Origin: Gloeocapsopsis crepidinum LEGE 06123
GTDB lineage: Bacteria; Cyanobacteriota; Cyanobacteriia; Cyanobacteriales; Chroococcidiopsidaceae
Reading direction: 5' to 3'
NCBI RefSeq assembly: GCF_015207655.1
Contig: NZ_JADEWN010000009.1
Location: 1 to 64,000, forward strand
Length of the DNA stretch: 64,000 bases
Position 1 is the first letter of the stretch; every line of letters begins with the position of its first letter. Under the pieces are notes generated by a model. The model ran no database searches. It saw nothing but the letters and a program-made list of their open reading frames with translations, and had not been told where the DNA came from. Positions 30,662 to 40,049 of the stretch are shown here, one piece after another. The position numbers and the translations under genes were made by a program.

Positions 30662-32179
30662 TCACGAATCAACTTTAAGCGGTTTAATCACACGCGCGAT
30701 CGCTTCTTGCGCAAAAACCTTAATAAATTCATCACGGCGGTTGAGTTGAAACTGACGTTGTACAACCTCAGTAATCCCACCATCACCCCAGTCTTGATCG
30801 TGGCGAAAATACTCAATAAAGCTTTTACCAGCAATCCGCGTGAGATACGCAGCAGTGACACCTTGAATTGCTTTACCAACAACAAAAGTCGCAACATGAA
30901 ATTGCAACGCCGTAGACAGAATTTGAATTGCACCTTTGACAATACCCAAACTTGCTAAAGTTTTTGCCAAGGAAAGTGCTAACTCTTTACCGCGTTCTAA
31001 ATTCAATTCACATCCGTAGATTCTGCCGATTTCTACTACCATTTGCGCATTGACAGCTGCTGTGGCGAGTAAGTCAACACCTGGCAATGGAGTCACAGAA
31101 ACAACACCTGCACTGATCCATTGAAAGCGTTCTACTACCTTGTCGGCTTGGCGGCGGCGTTGTGCATCAATAATTTGACGGGCTTCTTCTCCTAAGCGCT
31201 GCGATTGCAGTAAGATGTTGTCTGCTACTAATTCTTCACCTTCCGCACGTAACACAGCAGCCATGCGACGGAGTAACGGCATAATATTAGGTTCAGGGTG
31301 CAATACCTCACCATTTTCTGATGTCACAGGTTGAGGATTGGCAGCGATCGCCACAATATCGGTAGGTGCAATAAAGTTTTTTACTCGTTCGCGCAGTTGT
31401 GCGAGGATAGTCTCGCGGTCTTCGTCGGTATACAAATCAGTTTTATTCAAAACCAAAAGCGATCGCTTACCAATTTCTGCTAAAGTCTGTAAAGGTTCGT
31501 ATTCGGAACGCCGCAAATCATTATCAACAACAAACAGTAATAAATCGGCTTCTGTAGCTAATTGTCGCGCTAAGCGTTCGCGTTCAGTTCCGGCAACTCC
31601 TGCTTCTAAAATTCCTGGCGTATCGGTAATCAAAATCTTGCGTTCCATGCCTTTGAGTCGCAAGCTGTAAGTTTGTCCTTCTTGTGTTGTCCCCATTGGT
31701 GCAGCAACTTGTCCGACAATCCGCCCAAAAATAGCATTGACAAGCGAAGTTTTGCCTGCTGATCCTGTTCCAAAGACAACGACTTGCAATGCACCACGTG
31801 ATAAACTTGCTTCAATTTCCCGCGATCGCTCTAACAATGCTTGACGTGCCACTTCGTCTTGAATTTGTGTTAGTTGTTGTTGTATGGCACGCAGATTTTC
31901 TTCGGCTGCATCAGTACGTTCTTCAGGAATCCGAATTTGGCGTTGTGCCCGTCGCCGCGATCGCCGTTCGCCTCTTTGTACGATTGCAATGTAGTAAATG
32001 ACTACGCCGATCAGCAATACTACCAAAGCAATAATCAAAAATAGCAACACATCCGCAAGTAGCGGTGAAGTGTAAGACAGTTGCCACAACAACTGTGACA
32101 AGCTAGCAAATAACCACAGTAATAGCCCTAAAACAACAATTAGGGCGACAAGCAGGATGACAATGCGTGGAAAAGGCAT
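30662..32179 (-). CDS. Membrane-associated GTPase with DUF697 (YcjF-like) domain
   Basis: From ATG 32179 (MPFPRIVILLVALIV) the protein has about 505 residues; a longer frame reaches 32272 but its first 31 codons look unlike protein. Two N-terminal transmembrane helices (about 5-25 and 42-65) precede a charged coiled segment and an Era/dynamin-like GTPase domain. The latter has G1 VVFGTGSAGKTSLVNAIFG, G3 DTPG and G4 NKTD. A C-terminal DUF697 region follows (about 340-480). It is likely an inner-membrane GTPase; the cellular role is unknown. It is convergent with dhaL. Confidence 0.85.
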   Translation of the reverse strand: MPFPRIVILLVALIVVLGLLLWLFASLSQLLWQLSYTSPLLADVLLFLIIALVVLLIGVVIYYIAIVQRGERRSRRRAQRQIRIPEERTDAAEENLRAIQQQLTQIQDEVARQALLERSREIEASLSRGALQVVVFGTGSAGKTSLVNAIFGRIVGQVAAPMGTTQEGQTYSLRLKGMERKILITDTPGILEAGVAGTERERLARQLATEADLLLFVVDNDLRRSEYEPLQTLAEIGKRSLLVLNKTDLYTDEDRETILAQLRERVKNFIAPTDIVAIAANPQPVTSENGEVLHPEPNIMPLLRRMAAVLRAEGEELVADNILLQSQRLGEEARQIIDAQRRRQADKVVERFQWISAGVVSVTPLPGVDLLATAAVNAQMVVEIGRIYGCELNLERGKELALSLAKTLASLGIVKGAIQILSTALQFHVATFVVGKAIQGVTAAYLTRIAGKSFIEYFRHDQDWGDGGITEVVQRQFQLNRRDEFIKVFAQEAIARVIKPLKVDS

Positions 32180-32509
32180 TTCAGAGGAATGACAAGGAGA
32201 TGCTTTCGATCTTAATCTGCTTGCTATTAACTTGAATGCGCCAGCAGGAATACAGCAAATGGATGTTCGCAACTCAAATAGAAACGCTACACATTGCGAT
32301 CGCTGTATTTTCAGATTTTAGCAAAACGTAATATTACGTAAAAGTCTTACACAGATATCACTATGAGCTTAATGATTTAGGCTTCCATCTCCTAGATCGT
32401 CGATATCTATTAAGGAGGATTGCGTAGTAGAAAACATTCCGCTATATTACCCATAACTGATGAGTTATTAGCTTGGGAATCAAATATGCAAGTATTACTT
32501 ATCAGCAAC

Positions 32510-32650
32510 TTAGTGGGCAGCCTAATCTTCTTCCGTAAGCGGTTGAAGAACGGAGGAACCAACTTTTGGGGCAAATCTCAGTTGATGAGAGAGACACCTT
32601 CCAGTCTTAGCCCGTCAGCTAACTTCGTAGGCAATGGAAGGAGTACCTTT
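32510..32650 (+). ncRNA. c-di-AMP riboswitch (ydaO/yuaA type)
   Basis: The ydaO-motif landmarks appear in order: TTCTTCCG, then CGGAGGAACCAAC with TTTTGGGGCAAATCT, GATGAGAGAGACACCTTCC, and the highly conserved 3' part AGCCCGTCAGCTAACTTCG with TAGGCAATGGAAGGAG. CTTCC (about 32598) can pair with GGAAG at the 3' end. These match my recollection of the c-di-AMP-binding riboswitch, which usually turns off cell-wall hydrolase, osmolyte or potassium genes when c-di-AMP is high. The next gene is a 67-residue unknown protein 126 bases downstream. No covariance-model score was computed. Confidence 0.85.
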
Positions 32651-32775
32651 GGACGTCAGCTTCAAGCCAAGTATCCTAGGGTTCTCCCAGTAAATATCAC
32701 TGACAATATAGTTGTGTATATTTGCGAACATCTCGACCCACCTCGTCCACCGCTACAAGTAAACAGAGGTAAGGC

Positions 32776-32979
32776 ATGAAAAATTATTACAAACAATGGA
32801 TTCTACTTGCAAAACAAGAGCTGAATGGTATTGTTATAGACTACACCGATCCTGAAGGAAATCATTATAGCGAACCCTTCTGTTTTCAAACTATTGATGA
32901 AGCGATCGCTTACGGTCAAGCCTGTATTGACCGTTTGATTCGGATAAAATCTAAGTCTCCTATCCAAGCAGAGTCGTAA
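32776..32979 (+). CDS. Hypothetical 67-residue protein downstream of riboswitch
   Basis: MKNYYKQWILLAKQELNG opens the protein, followed by an acidic-aromatic middle (YTDPEGNHYSEPFCFQTIDEA) and a helix ending in a basic tail. No signal peptide or membrane helix. No family recognised. AGAGGTAAGGC precedes the ATG. Its place after the c-di-AMP riboswitch suggests osmotic or cell-wall regulation, unless the true target gene was lost and this gene moved in. Confidence 0.6.
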   Translation: MKNYYKQWILLAKQELNGIVIDYTDPEGNHYSEPFCFQTIDEAIAYGQACIDRLIRIKSKSPIQAES

Positions 32980-33210
32980 ATATAAGCTATTGGCTGTTAG
33001 CTATTAGCTTGGTATTCAGAAGAAAGGAGAGGAGAAAGAGTTTATGGTTTGGGAATTAGTAAATAACTATAAATTCCTAAGTTGAAAGCTGGCGCGATCG
33101 CGTCCTCTAACTCCCGATTCTTATGTCTTCAAATTTTTCTACTGTTAGCTAGAGGTCACTAACTTGATGAAATAGGGAAAATTGATGTTGCCCATAACTT
33201 GAGAAAACCC

Positions 33211-33756
33211 ATGAAACTTTTCGATCAAATTCTTGGTGCAATCAATAATCCTTCACAACAAGCAAGTTCTGGACAGCTAGCTAACATTCTAAACACAGTA
33301 CAGCAGCTCAGCAGTAGCTACAATACTAATCCTTCCACAATGCAAACGCTCATGTCTGTAGTAGGCAATTATGTGCGTTCAGGGCTACAGCAAAAGCGTT
33401 CTAGAGAAGGTTACGACCAAACACAAGCATATGTAAATCAATATAGTGGTGCCTCACCAAGTCCGCAAGCAGTTTCTGGGCTCTTTTCTCAGAACCAGGT
33501 TCAACAGCTAGCACAACTTGCCGCGCAACGGACAGGTTTAAATCCAAACATGATTGTGCAGATGTTGCCTATCTTAGTGCCAATTGTGTTGAATTTGTTG
33601 CAAAGTGGCAGCCGCGCGCAAAATGCCTCAAACGATCCTCAAACGAGTCAAAATACTGTACTAGACACTTTTTTGGATGCAAATGGCGATGGTGAAGTAG
33701 ACATTGCTGATGTTATGCAGCTTGCTGGACGCTATCTTGGTCAATCGCGCTTTTAA
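33211..33756 (+). CDS. DUF937-like protein with C-terminal Ca-loop/dockerin-like motif
   Basis: 181 residues from ATG 33211 (MKLFDQILGAINNP). Helical region with Gln/Ser-rich segments; a DUF937/YidB-like core (about 75-135, VSGLFSQNQVQQLAQLAAQ then MIVQMLPILVPIVLNLL) is followed by a linker. A final EF-hand-like loop, FLDANGDGEVDIADVMQLAG, has Asp/Asn at the calcium positions. Probably cytosolic or surface-bound; function unknown. A dispersed repeat starts 15 bases after the stop. Confidence 0.7.
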   Translation: MKLFDQILGAINNPSQQASSGQLANILNTVQQLSSSYNTNPSTMQTLMSVVGNYVRSGLQQKRSREGYDQTQAYVNQYSGASPSPQAVSGLFSQNQVQQLAQLAAQRTGLNPNMIVQMLPILVPIVLNLLQSGSRAQNASNDPQTSQNTVLDTFLDANGDGEVDIADVMQLAGRYLGQSRF

Positions 33757-33770
33757 AGGAGTTTTGAGTT

Positions 33771-33854
33771 TTGAATTGAATCCTAAAGAGTAGTGGCTAG
33801 TGAAAGAGTGATTAGTTTTGAATTTTGAATTAGAATAACTCTCTTAAACTCAAC
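33771..33854. repeat. Dispersed repeat, inverted copy
   Basis: Reads AATCCTAAAGAGTAGTGG, GATTAGTTTTGAATTTTG and ATAACTCTCTTAAACTCAA, the reverse complement of the repeat at 28730-28823. A short third relative (GTGGTTAGTTTTGAATTGTG) is at about 50865. It separates two convergent genes. Confidence 0.7.
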
Positions 33855-33906
33855 ACTTCACTACTCAGCACTCATAACTCATAACTTCTCTGCTTTCCCT
33901 ACCATA

Positions 33907-34779
33907 CTATCGAGAAGCAATTTGTTCTCCCGCCCAAAGTTGCATTTGTCGTAGACCAAAAACAACAGGTTGCTCTACACTTGTTGCAAGTGATGTTTGC
34001 CCATTCTCTGCCACTGTCCACATTTGCCATTGCTCATCACCTAACTCACCAACCCGAAAGACAACTTGACTGGGATCAGTTTGACTCCAACCCAATAAAA
34101 TTGACATGGCATGGTTGTTGAAGACTTGTGCAGGAGCAAGTGTTGTTGTACGGTTTTGATATCGATGCCAAACGACAGCATAATCAGAAACATCAGAAGT
34201 ACTAAAGAAGCCTTCAAATTGACGTGCAAGTAAGCGATCGCTTGACTTTGACCAACCAATGGGAGATAAAATCGAGATAACTCCTGGCGTCGCGGCTTTT
34301 CCTTGCGTCATCAAATGAAGCGCCAACGGAGACGAGGCTTTGACTTCTTGTAGCTGTCCAGTACGCAAGTTTTCTAAAAACATCACACTGCTGACTTGGC
34401 TACGATAAAGTTCTGGCTGTACTTGCATTTGAATGCGACTGTAAGCAGCATATTCGCCATCAGGAGATAGTAGTGAATGGCTGCGGTAATACCGCACTCC
34501 CGAACCTTCGCGGGCGCTGACATCCTCGTAAGTTTTCATCACCCAATTCCAAGGAACTGGATAAGGGCTATTTAGGGGATCGATTGATACTGAAGGCTGA
34601 TCGCCAGTTTGTTGTTCTAAAGGAATAGATTTTAATGACCTTGAAGCGATCGCTTCAAGAGATTGAGCCGAAGCAGACTGAATTAGTGTAACTCCAGTTG
34701 ACGGCATGAGTAACATAGCCATGAGCAACTTGAGGCATGGCTGTGGGCGAAACCATCCTGAGAAATAGCGTTGTAGCAT
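33907..34779 (-). CDS. Exported conserved hypothetical protein
   Basis: 290 residues with an N-terminal signal (hydrophobic LKLLMAMLLMPSTGVTLIQ, cleavage near ASAQS, residue ~38). The mature part has segments such as SLLSPDGEYAAYSRIQ and SPIGWSKSSDRLLARQFEG that resemble beta-propeller blades (WD40-like/TolB-like). Probably periplasmic. I do not recognise a named family. Convergent with the DUF937-like gene. Confidence 0.65.
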   Translation of the reverse strand: MLQRYFSGWFRPQPCLKLLMAMLLMPSTGVTLIQSASAQSLEAIASRSLKSIPLEQQTGDQPSVSIDPLNSPYPVPWNWVMKTYEDVSAREGSGVRYYRSHSLLSPDGEYAAYSRIQMQVQPELYRSQVSSVMFLENLRTGQLQEVKASSPLALHLMTQGKAATPGVISILSPIGWSKSSDRLLARQFEGFFSTSDVSDYAVVWHRYQNRTTTLAPAQVFNNHAMSILLGWSQTDPSQVVFRVGELGDEQWQMWTVAENGQTSLATSVEQPVVFGLRQMQLWAGEQIASR

Positions 34780-34980
34780 TTATACAGTTTTAGGTAGGGC
34801 GGTGGCGAGGTAAGCAGCGCCTAAAGTAGGCATTTTGGCAGTGTGCTATTTCAGGTATAACAAGATAAGTAGTCAACTGAGAAGACCATTTTCATTAAAT
34901 TTTTCTACGGCTTGAGTTAGAAACATCAAAATTCAGATAAAGTGGCACAAGCATCCTGCCCGTGACAACCGTCGCTTTTA

Positions 34981-35985
34981 ATGAAAGTCGTATTTTTTGG
35001 AACTCCTGATTTCGCAGTACCTACTTTAAAAAGACTGCTACAACACCCAGCAATAGAAGTTGCTGCCGTTGTCACTCAACCCGACAAACGTCGCGGACGT
35101 GGGAATCAGTTAAATCCTTCACCAATCAAAACTTTAGCTTTGCAGCATGATATCGCTGTATGGCAACCGCAAAGGGTTAAAAAAGATGCAGAAGCTTTAA
35201 ATCAATTGCGACAATCTCAGGCAGATGTTTTTGTCGTCGTTGCTTATGGGCAAATTCTTTCCCAAGAAATTTTAAATATGCCTCGTTTGGGCTGTATTAA
35301 CGTGCATGGCTCAATCTTACCAAAATATCGAGGCGCAGCGCCGATTCAGTGGTGTATCTATCACGGCGAAACGGAAACTGGAATTACAACAATGCTGATG
35401 GATGCAGGCATGGATACAGGTGCAATGCTACTCAAAGCCTACACACCAGTTAATCTCCTTGATAATGCTCAAAACGTAGCGCAACGACTGGGGGAAATGG
35501 GCGCAGATTTGCTGATAGAAACGCTGTTGAAGTGGGAACATCAAGAAATTCAACCAATTGCGCAAGACGACACGCAAGCAACTTATGCGCCATTGATTAA
35601 AAAAGACGATTATATTTTAGATTGGTCAAAACCAGCGATCGCATTACATAACCAAGTACGGGGATTTGTCCCGAACTGCGTCACCAATTTTCGTGAAGAG
35701 TCTTTAAAAGTGATTGCCACACTTCCCCTTGGCGCTGCCTATTCGTCATTGCTACCAGAATTCAGTTTTTTAAAAGAGCATACTTTATCTTCTTTGTCAA
35801 CTTCTGCAATTCCAGGTGAAGTCGTCAGCATTGCCAAGGGAACGGGACCAATTGTGCAAACAGGCGAGGGATTATTATTATTACAACAGGTACAACTTGC
35901 GGGTAAACGTCCGCAATCAGGATGGGATTTTGCTAATGGTAGTCGTTTAACAGTAGGAGAAAAGTTACAGACTACAGCACTATAA
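34981..35985 (+). CDS. fmt: Methionyl-tRNA formyltransferase
   Basis: 334 residues, normal length. The N-terminal formyltransferase domain begins [20 protein letters not shown]. The folate-site signature [20 protein letters not shown] is present with the catalytic Asn-His-Asp set (N, H, and D in [15 protein letters not shown]). The C-terminal OB-like tRNA-binding domain covers about 210-330. It formylates initiator Met-tRNA. A gene of unknown function follows convergently after 8 bases. Confidence 0.97.
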   Translation: MKVVFFGTPDFAVPTLKRLLQHPAIEVAAVVTQPDKRRGRGNQLNPSPIKTLALQHDIAVWQPQRVKKDAEALNQLRQSQADVFVVVAYGQILSQEILNMPRLGCINVHGSILPKYRGAAPIQWCIYHGETETGITTMLMDAGMDTGAMLLKAYTPVNLLDNAQNVAQRLGEMGADLLIETLLKWEHQEIQPIAQDDTQATYAPLIKKDDYILDWSKPAIALHNQVRGFVPNCVTNFREESLKVIATLPLGAAYSSLLPEFSFLKEHTLSSLSTSAIPGEVVSIAKGTGPIVQTGEGLLLLQQVQLAGKRPQSGWDFANGSRLTVGEKLQTTAL

Positions 35986-35993
35986 TTGAGTTC

Positions 35994-36353
35994 TTAAGCT
36001 TCAGCAATTTCATAATAACGACAGCGATCGCATGGTCCTTCAGGATTCACGGCACAACGAATCAATTCTGAATGGGCATTGTAACGGCAGCTAGCATCTC
36101 CAATTACCCAACGCCCAGCAACAAGGCTTTTTTCACTCGGACGTGGCGCTGACTGTACGTAGATTGCCACCTTATGCAATCGATACCGTCCCGATTTTAA
36201 ATGGTAGCGGTGGCGACGCTCTAATACAGCGTAAGTTTTACCCTCAAGATCGAGATAGTTTCCTGGTTGGGGTGTCCAATCTAATTTCACGCTACCCAAA
36301 GATTGACGTGGGTGCGTCAGAATGATCTCCGTTGGTAGTGAATCTGACTCCAT
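35994..36353 (-). CDS. DUF6464-like cyanobacterial protein
   Basis: 119 residues. Basic central region (TYAVLERRHRYHLKSGRYRLHK) and a C-terminal cysteine group, CRYNAHSELIRCAVNPEGPC followed by DRCRYYE, that could bind zinc or a cluster (four Cys). From memory it matches a cyanobacteria-specific family annotated DUF6464; the role is unknown. Confidence 0.65.
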   Translation of the reverse strand: MESDSLPTEIILTHPRQSLGSVKLDWTPQPGNYLDLEGKTYAVLERRHRYHLKSGRYRLHKVAIYVQSAPRPSEKSLVAGRWVIGDASCRYNAHSELIRCAVNPEGPCDRCRYYEIAEA

Positions 36354-36421
36354 AATCTTGGCTCAATGTAAAGCTAACTACATTTGGATGGTATCGCGAT
36401 CGCACAGCTGGCGTGGCAAGT

Positions 36422-36991
36422 TTAGATTAAGCTTAAGGATTCAAACTCATCTTTATTTAGCGCGTGGATGACTAAATCGTTACCCAATTCATCTAAAAAT
36501 CTTTTTTCTCTTTTTAATCCTATTTTTTCCATAACTCGAATCGAAGGCGCGTTCACCGTCAAAGCAACCGTAAAAACACGGTGCATTCCTAACTCACGAA
36601 AGCCTTTCCAAATCAGTGCTTTAGCCCCTTCTGTAGCATAACCTTTTCCCCAAACAGCTTTGCACAATCGATATCCCAATTCAATGTCATCGTGACCGGC
36701 GAGTTGAGGATTGAAGTAAGCTGCATGAATTGCTGGACGTAAGTAGAACCAACCAATGAATGCTTGGCTTGACTTTTCAACGGCTGCCCAGCAACCGTAA
36801 CCATCGTATAGTTCGTAGTAAGCTAGATATTGTGGTAGCGTTTTTGTTTGAATTTCTGTGTAATTGGGCTGACCGACATCAGGTGTCAAACGGGTGACTT
36901 CGGGATCGCTATTAAGTTCAAACAAATTATCTGCATCATCTTTCGTGAATTGCCGCAAAATCAATCTTTCTGTTTCTAAAAATATCGTCAT
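36422..36991 (-). CDS. GNAT-family acetyltransferase (RimJ/RimL type)
   Basis: 189 residues from ATG 36991 (MTIFLETERLILRQFTKDD). The longer frame to 37036 adds a hydrophobic leader unlike the family. GNAT motif A is seen as ELGYRLCKAVWGKGYATEGAKAL, followed by ALTVNAPSIRVMEKIGLKREKRF. Such enzymes acetylate small molecules or protein N-termini with acetyl-CoA. Substrate unknown. Confidence 0.88.
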   Translation of the reverse strand: MTIFLETERLILRQFTKDDADNLFELNSDPEVTRLTPDVGQPNYTEIQTKTLPQYLAYYELYDGYGCWAAVEKSSQAFIGWFYLRPAIHAAYFNPQLAGHDDIELGYRLCKAVWGKGYATEGAKALIWKGFRELGMHRVFTVALTVNAPSIRVMEKIGLKREKRFLDELGNDLVIHALNKDEFESLSLI

Positions 36992-37253
36992 CTTCAAAAG
37001 AAAAACCAAAGCTGTAACACTTATAGCAACGGTCAATTATAGTGAGAACATTGTAGAAGCTCAGAATTATTGCTCTAACTAACTGTTAACCCTGACCCAT
37101 GACCCCTGCTATTGTACAAAATAGTTAAATGTGTTTTGGTTGCTTGAGCCTGAACTAAGTTGCTGTAGCATTGATCTAATTAAATTGCTAGCACAAGTTC
37201 CTATTGATCGCGCTGGCAATATTTAAGTACAAGCTTCTCATCATGGTGTTGCA

Positions 37254-39719
37254 GTGGTAGGAATTGTTCTTGTCTCTCACAGTAAACAGCTAGCAGCAGG
37301 TGTACGAGAACTTGCCGCGCAGATGGTTGGTGATGACGTTTCTTTAGCTGTCGCCGCAGGTATTGACGATCCAGTTAATCCCTTGGGAACAGATACCATG
37401 CAAGTTTATCAGGCAATTGAGTCAGTTTATAGCGCAGATGGTGTCGTTGTTTTGATGGATCTGGGAAGTGCTTTGTTAAGTGCGGAAATGGCGCTAGAGT
37501 TTTTATCTGAGGAACAGCGCGAGAAAATTCATTTATGTGAAGCACCATTTGTTGAAGGTGCGATCGCTGCAACAATTTCAGCTGCATCAGGAAATTCTAT
37601 TGCACAAGTCATTGCAGACGCACAAGGGGCATTAACAGCCAAAGCCACACAACTAGGAATCGCTGTCGTTACTACCCAACAATCACAAGATACCTCCCAT
37701 ACAGCCCAAGTTCAAACAACAGTTTCTAATAGACTAGGATTGCACGCACGTCCCGCAGCAAAGTTTGTGACAACAGCAGCCAAGTTTCAAGCGCAGATTC
37801 AAGTAAGAAATATTACAAGAGATACAAACTTTGTCAGGGCTGATAGTATCAATCAAGTTACTACATTAGGAGTTCGTCAAGGACACAAAATTGCCATTAC
37901 TGCATCTGGAAATGATGCAGAAGCAGCTTTAGCTGCATTGCAAAACTTAGTTGCAAATAACTTTGGTGAAGGCGACAGCGATATAGTACCTGTAGAAATT
38001 GATACGAGTGATTTCGCTGGAGAATTGATTGGAATTCCTGCTTCTTCGGGAGTGGCGATCGCCCCTATATTTCAATATCGTCCGATAACTGTACGAGTAG
38101 AAGAATACATCGTTGAGGATACAGCAATCGAATGGCAACGGTTACAAAGGGCAATTCAAACTGCAACGCAGGATCTTCAAGCTTTGCAAACAACACAACT
38201 TGGCGACGAGGCGGAGATTTTTAGTGCACAATTACTTGTTTTACAAGATCCCGCATTACTTGAACCCGTACACCAACGAATTTTTACCCATCACCAAAAT
38301 GCAGAATTTGCTTGGAAAAGTACAATTGATGAGTTAGCAAACAATTTTTACATTCTAGATGATGCTTATTTGCAAGAACGTGCCAGCGATCTCATTGATG
38401 TTGAACAAAGAGTATTGCGATCGCTGCGTGGAATGACATCATCGACAATCGAACTGACGCAACCTAGTATCGTAGTCACTACCGATTTAACTCCTTCAGA
38501 TACTGCGCAACTAGACACAACAAAAGTACTAGGTATCTGTACAACCCGTGGTAGTGCAACTTCACACACGGCAATCTTGGCACGTACGCTTAATATTCCA
38601 GCAGTCGTTGGTGTTCCTGCCACAATTTTAAATCTGACAAACGATACACTTTTGGCAATTGATGGGACAAGTGGTAAAGTTTGGCTAGAACCGGATACAA
38701 AAACCATAACAACGCTACAAGCTAAGCGTCATGTGATATTGCAACAACAAGCGCCAATGATTGCACATCAACCTGCAATGACTCGTGATGGAAAGTGCAT
38801 TAGTATCATGGCTAATATTGGTAGTGTTGCTGATGCGAAAACAGCAATCAAAAATGGTGCTGATGGCGTCGGATTACTCCGTACCGAGTTTCTTTATCTC
38901 AATCGCACGACTGCGCCTACTGAAGAGGAACAATTTACAGTTTATCAAGCGATCGCCCAAGTTTTAGAGCGCCGCCCTTTCATCATTCGCACTTTAGACG
39001 TTGGCGGTGACAAACCACTACCTTATGTGAAATTGCAACCAGAATCTAATCCTTTTTTAGGCAAACGCGGTATTCGTTTTTGTTTAGACAATCAAGATAT
39101 TTTTAAAACGCAGTTACGCGCAATTCTTCGCGCCAGCCACAAACATCAAATTAAACTTATGTTTCCCATGATTGCAACTGTGCAAGAAGTGCAAGCTGCG
39201 AAGGCAATTTTTATGGAAGTCCAAACAGAAATGCAACAAGCAAATATTCCTTTTGATGCAACAATGCAAGTAGGAATTATGGTGGAGATTCCGTCGGCAG
39301 TTGCGATCGCCGATCAATTAGCAACCGAGGTAGATTTTTTTAGTATCGGTACGAATGACTTAAGTCAGTATGTTATGGCAGCAGATCGCACTAATCCTGA
39401 TGTCGCCATGCTTGCGGATGCTTTACATCCCTCAGTGTTACGCACAATTGCGCAAACTGTAAAAGCTGCACATCAAGCAGGAATTTGGGTAGGTTTGTGT
39501 GGAGAATTAGCAGCCGATTCTATTGCTACGCCAATCTTAGTAGGGCTAGGACTAGATGAACTCAGCCTTAATTCGCAAGCGATACCAATAATTAAACACA
39601 CTATTACTAAGTTAAAAAGATCTGAATCTGAAGCGATCGCGCAAACAGCTTTAACTCTAAATTCGCCACAGGGTGTTAGAACATTAGTTGCAACTACAAT
39701 GAACCATGAAGTCAGATGA
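37254..39719 (+). CDS. dhaM: DhaM-HPr-Enzyme I fusion (PTS phosphoryl donor for dihydroxyacetone kinase)
   Basis: 821 residues. DhaM (mannose-EIIA-like) domain, residues 1-130, has His9 in VLVSHS. The HPr domain (about 155-240) has His164 in NRLGLHARPAAKF. Enzyme I (about 255-815) has His438 in GSATSHTAILARTLNIPAVV, the PEP-site parts LLRTEFLYL, DVGGDKPLPY, MVEIPSA and GTNDLSQYVMAADR, and the Cys in GLCGELAAD. Phosphate thus flows from PEP through all three modules to ADP on DhaL. The start is GTG 37254: an in-frame TAA at 37224 excludes longer forms, and no strong ribosome site is visible. dhaK-dhaL lie 7 kb upstream. Confidence 0.92.
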   Translation: MVGIVLVSHSKQLAAGVRELAAQMVGDDVSLAVAAGIDDPVNPLGTDTMQVYQAIESVYSADGVVVLMDLGSALLSAEMALEFLSEEQREKIHLCEAPFVEGAIAATISAASGNSIAQVIADAQGALTAKATQLGIAVVTTQQSQDTSHTAQVQTTVSNRLGLHARPAAKFVTTAAKFQAQIQVRNITRDTNFVRADSINQVTTLGVRQGHKIAITASGNDAEAALAALQNLVANNFGEGDSDIVPVEIDTSDFAGELIGIPASSGVAIAPIFQYRPITVRVEEYIVEDTAIEWQRLQRAIQTATQDLQALQTTQLGDEAEIFSAQLLVLQDPALLEPVHQRIFTHHQNAEFAWKSTIDELANNFYILDDAYLQERASDLIDVEQRVLRSLRGMTSSTIELTQPSIVVTTDLTPSDTAQLDTTKVLGICTTRGSATSHTAILARTLNIPAVVGVPATILNLTNDTLLAIDGTSGKVWLEPDTKTITTLQAKRHVILQQQAPMIAHQPAMTRDGKCISIMANIGSVADAKTAIKNGADGVGLLRTEFLYLNRTTAPTEEEQFTVYQAIAQVLERRPFIIRTLDVGGDKPLPYVKLQPESNPFLGKRGIRFCLDNQDIFKTQLRAILRASHKHQIKLMFPMIATVQEVQAAKAIFMEVQTEMQQANIPFDATMQVGIMVEIPSAVAIADQLATEVDFFSIGTNDLSQYVMAADRTNPDVAMLADALHPSVLRTIAQTVKAAHQAGIWVGLCGELAADSIATPILVGLGLDELSLNSQAIPIIKHTITKLKRSESEAIAQTALTLNSPQGVRTLVATTMNHEVR

Positions 39720-39808
39720 CGTTAAAACTCGCTTGCTTGAGTAGCGCTATAATTATAGCTAATGATCAATGAAAATTTTGTGAGTTCGATCAATTTTGCT
39801 ATGGAAAC

Positions 39809-39963
39809 ATTGGTTGCGATTTCATAGCTAGGTAAAACGAAATAGGCGATCGCGGTTGTATCTACAAGCCAGACTACTTTGAACTCATTTTCATCATTTT
39901 CTCCTGTCAGGCTTCTAATACTGTTTTTAGCAATTCAGTGTGTGATTTTTTGTTAGCAGTGGC
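39809..39963 (-). pseudogene. Remnants of a vapBC-type toxin-antitoxin pair
   Basis: On the minus strand the tail of an antitoxin-like frame (KKSHTELLKTVLEA, stop at 39909-39907) is followed by CAGGAG and an ATG. A few codons later, after a stop, comes a PIN-domain opening, VWLVDTTAIAYFVLPSYEI, which then decays. Only about 22 toxin codons remain. The rest of this 330-base gap before the Crp-like gene holds nothing I can identify. Confidence 0.5.
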
Positions 39964-40049
39964 TAACTAACATTCATGAGGAGTCAGTGCTTAACTCTTC
40001 TTGTGCTGCCAGGTTTATATAAACCAGAATCACATTCAAGGATTTGCTA

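Noticed and set aside
32420-32775. 119-codon open frame covering the riboswitch
   Set aside because: It coincides with the conserved aptamer sequence, whose primary sequence is explained by RNA structure rather than by a protein.
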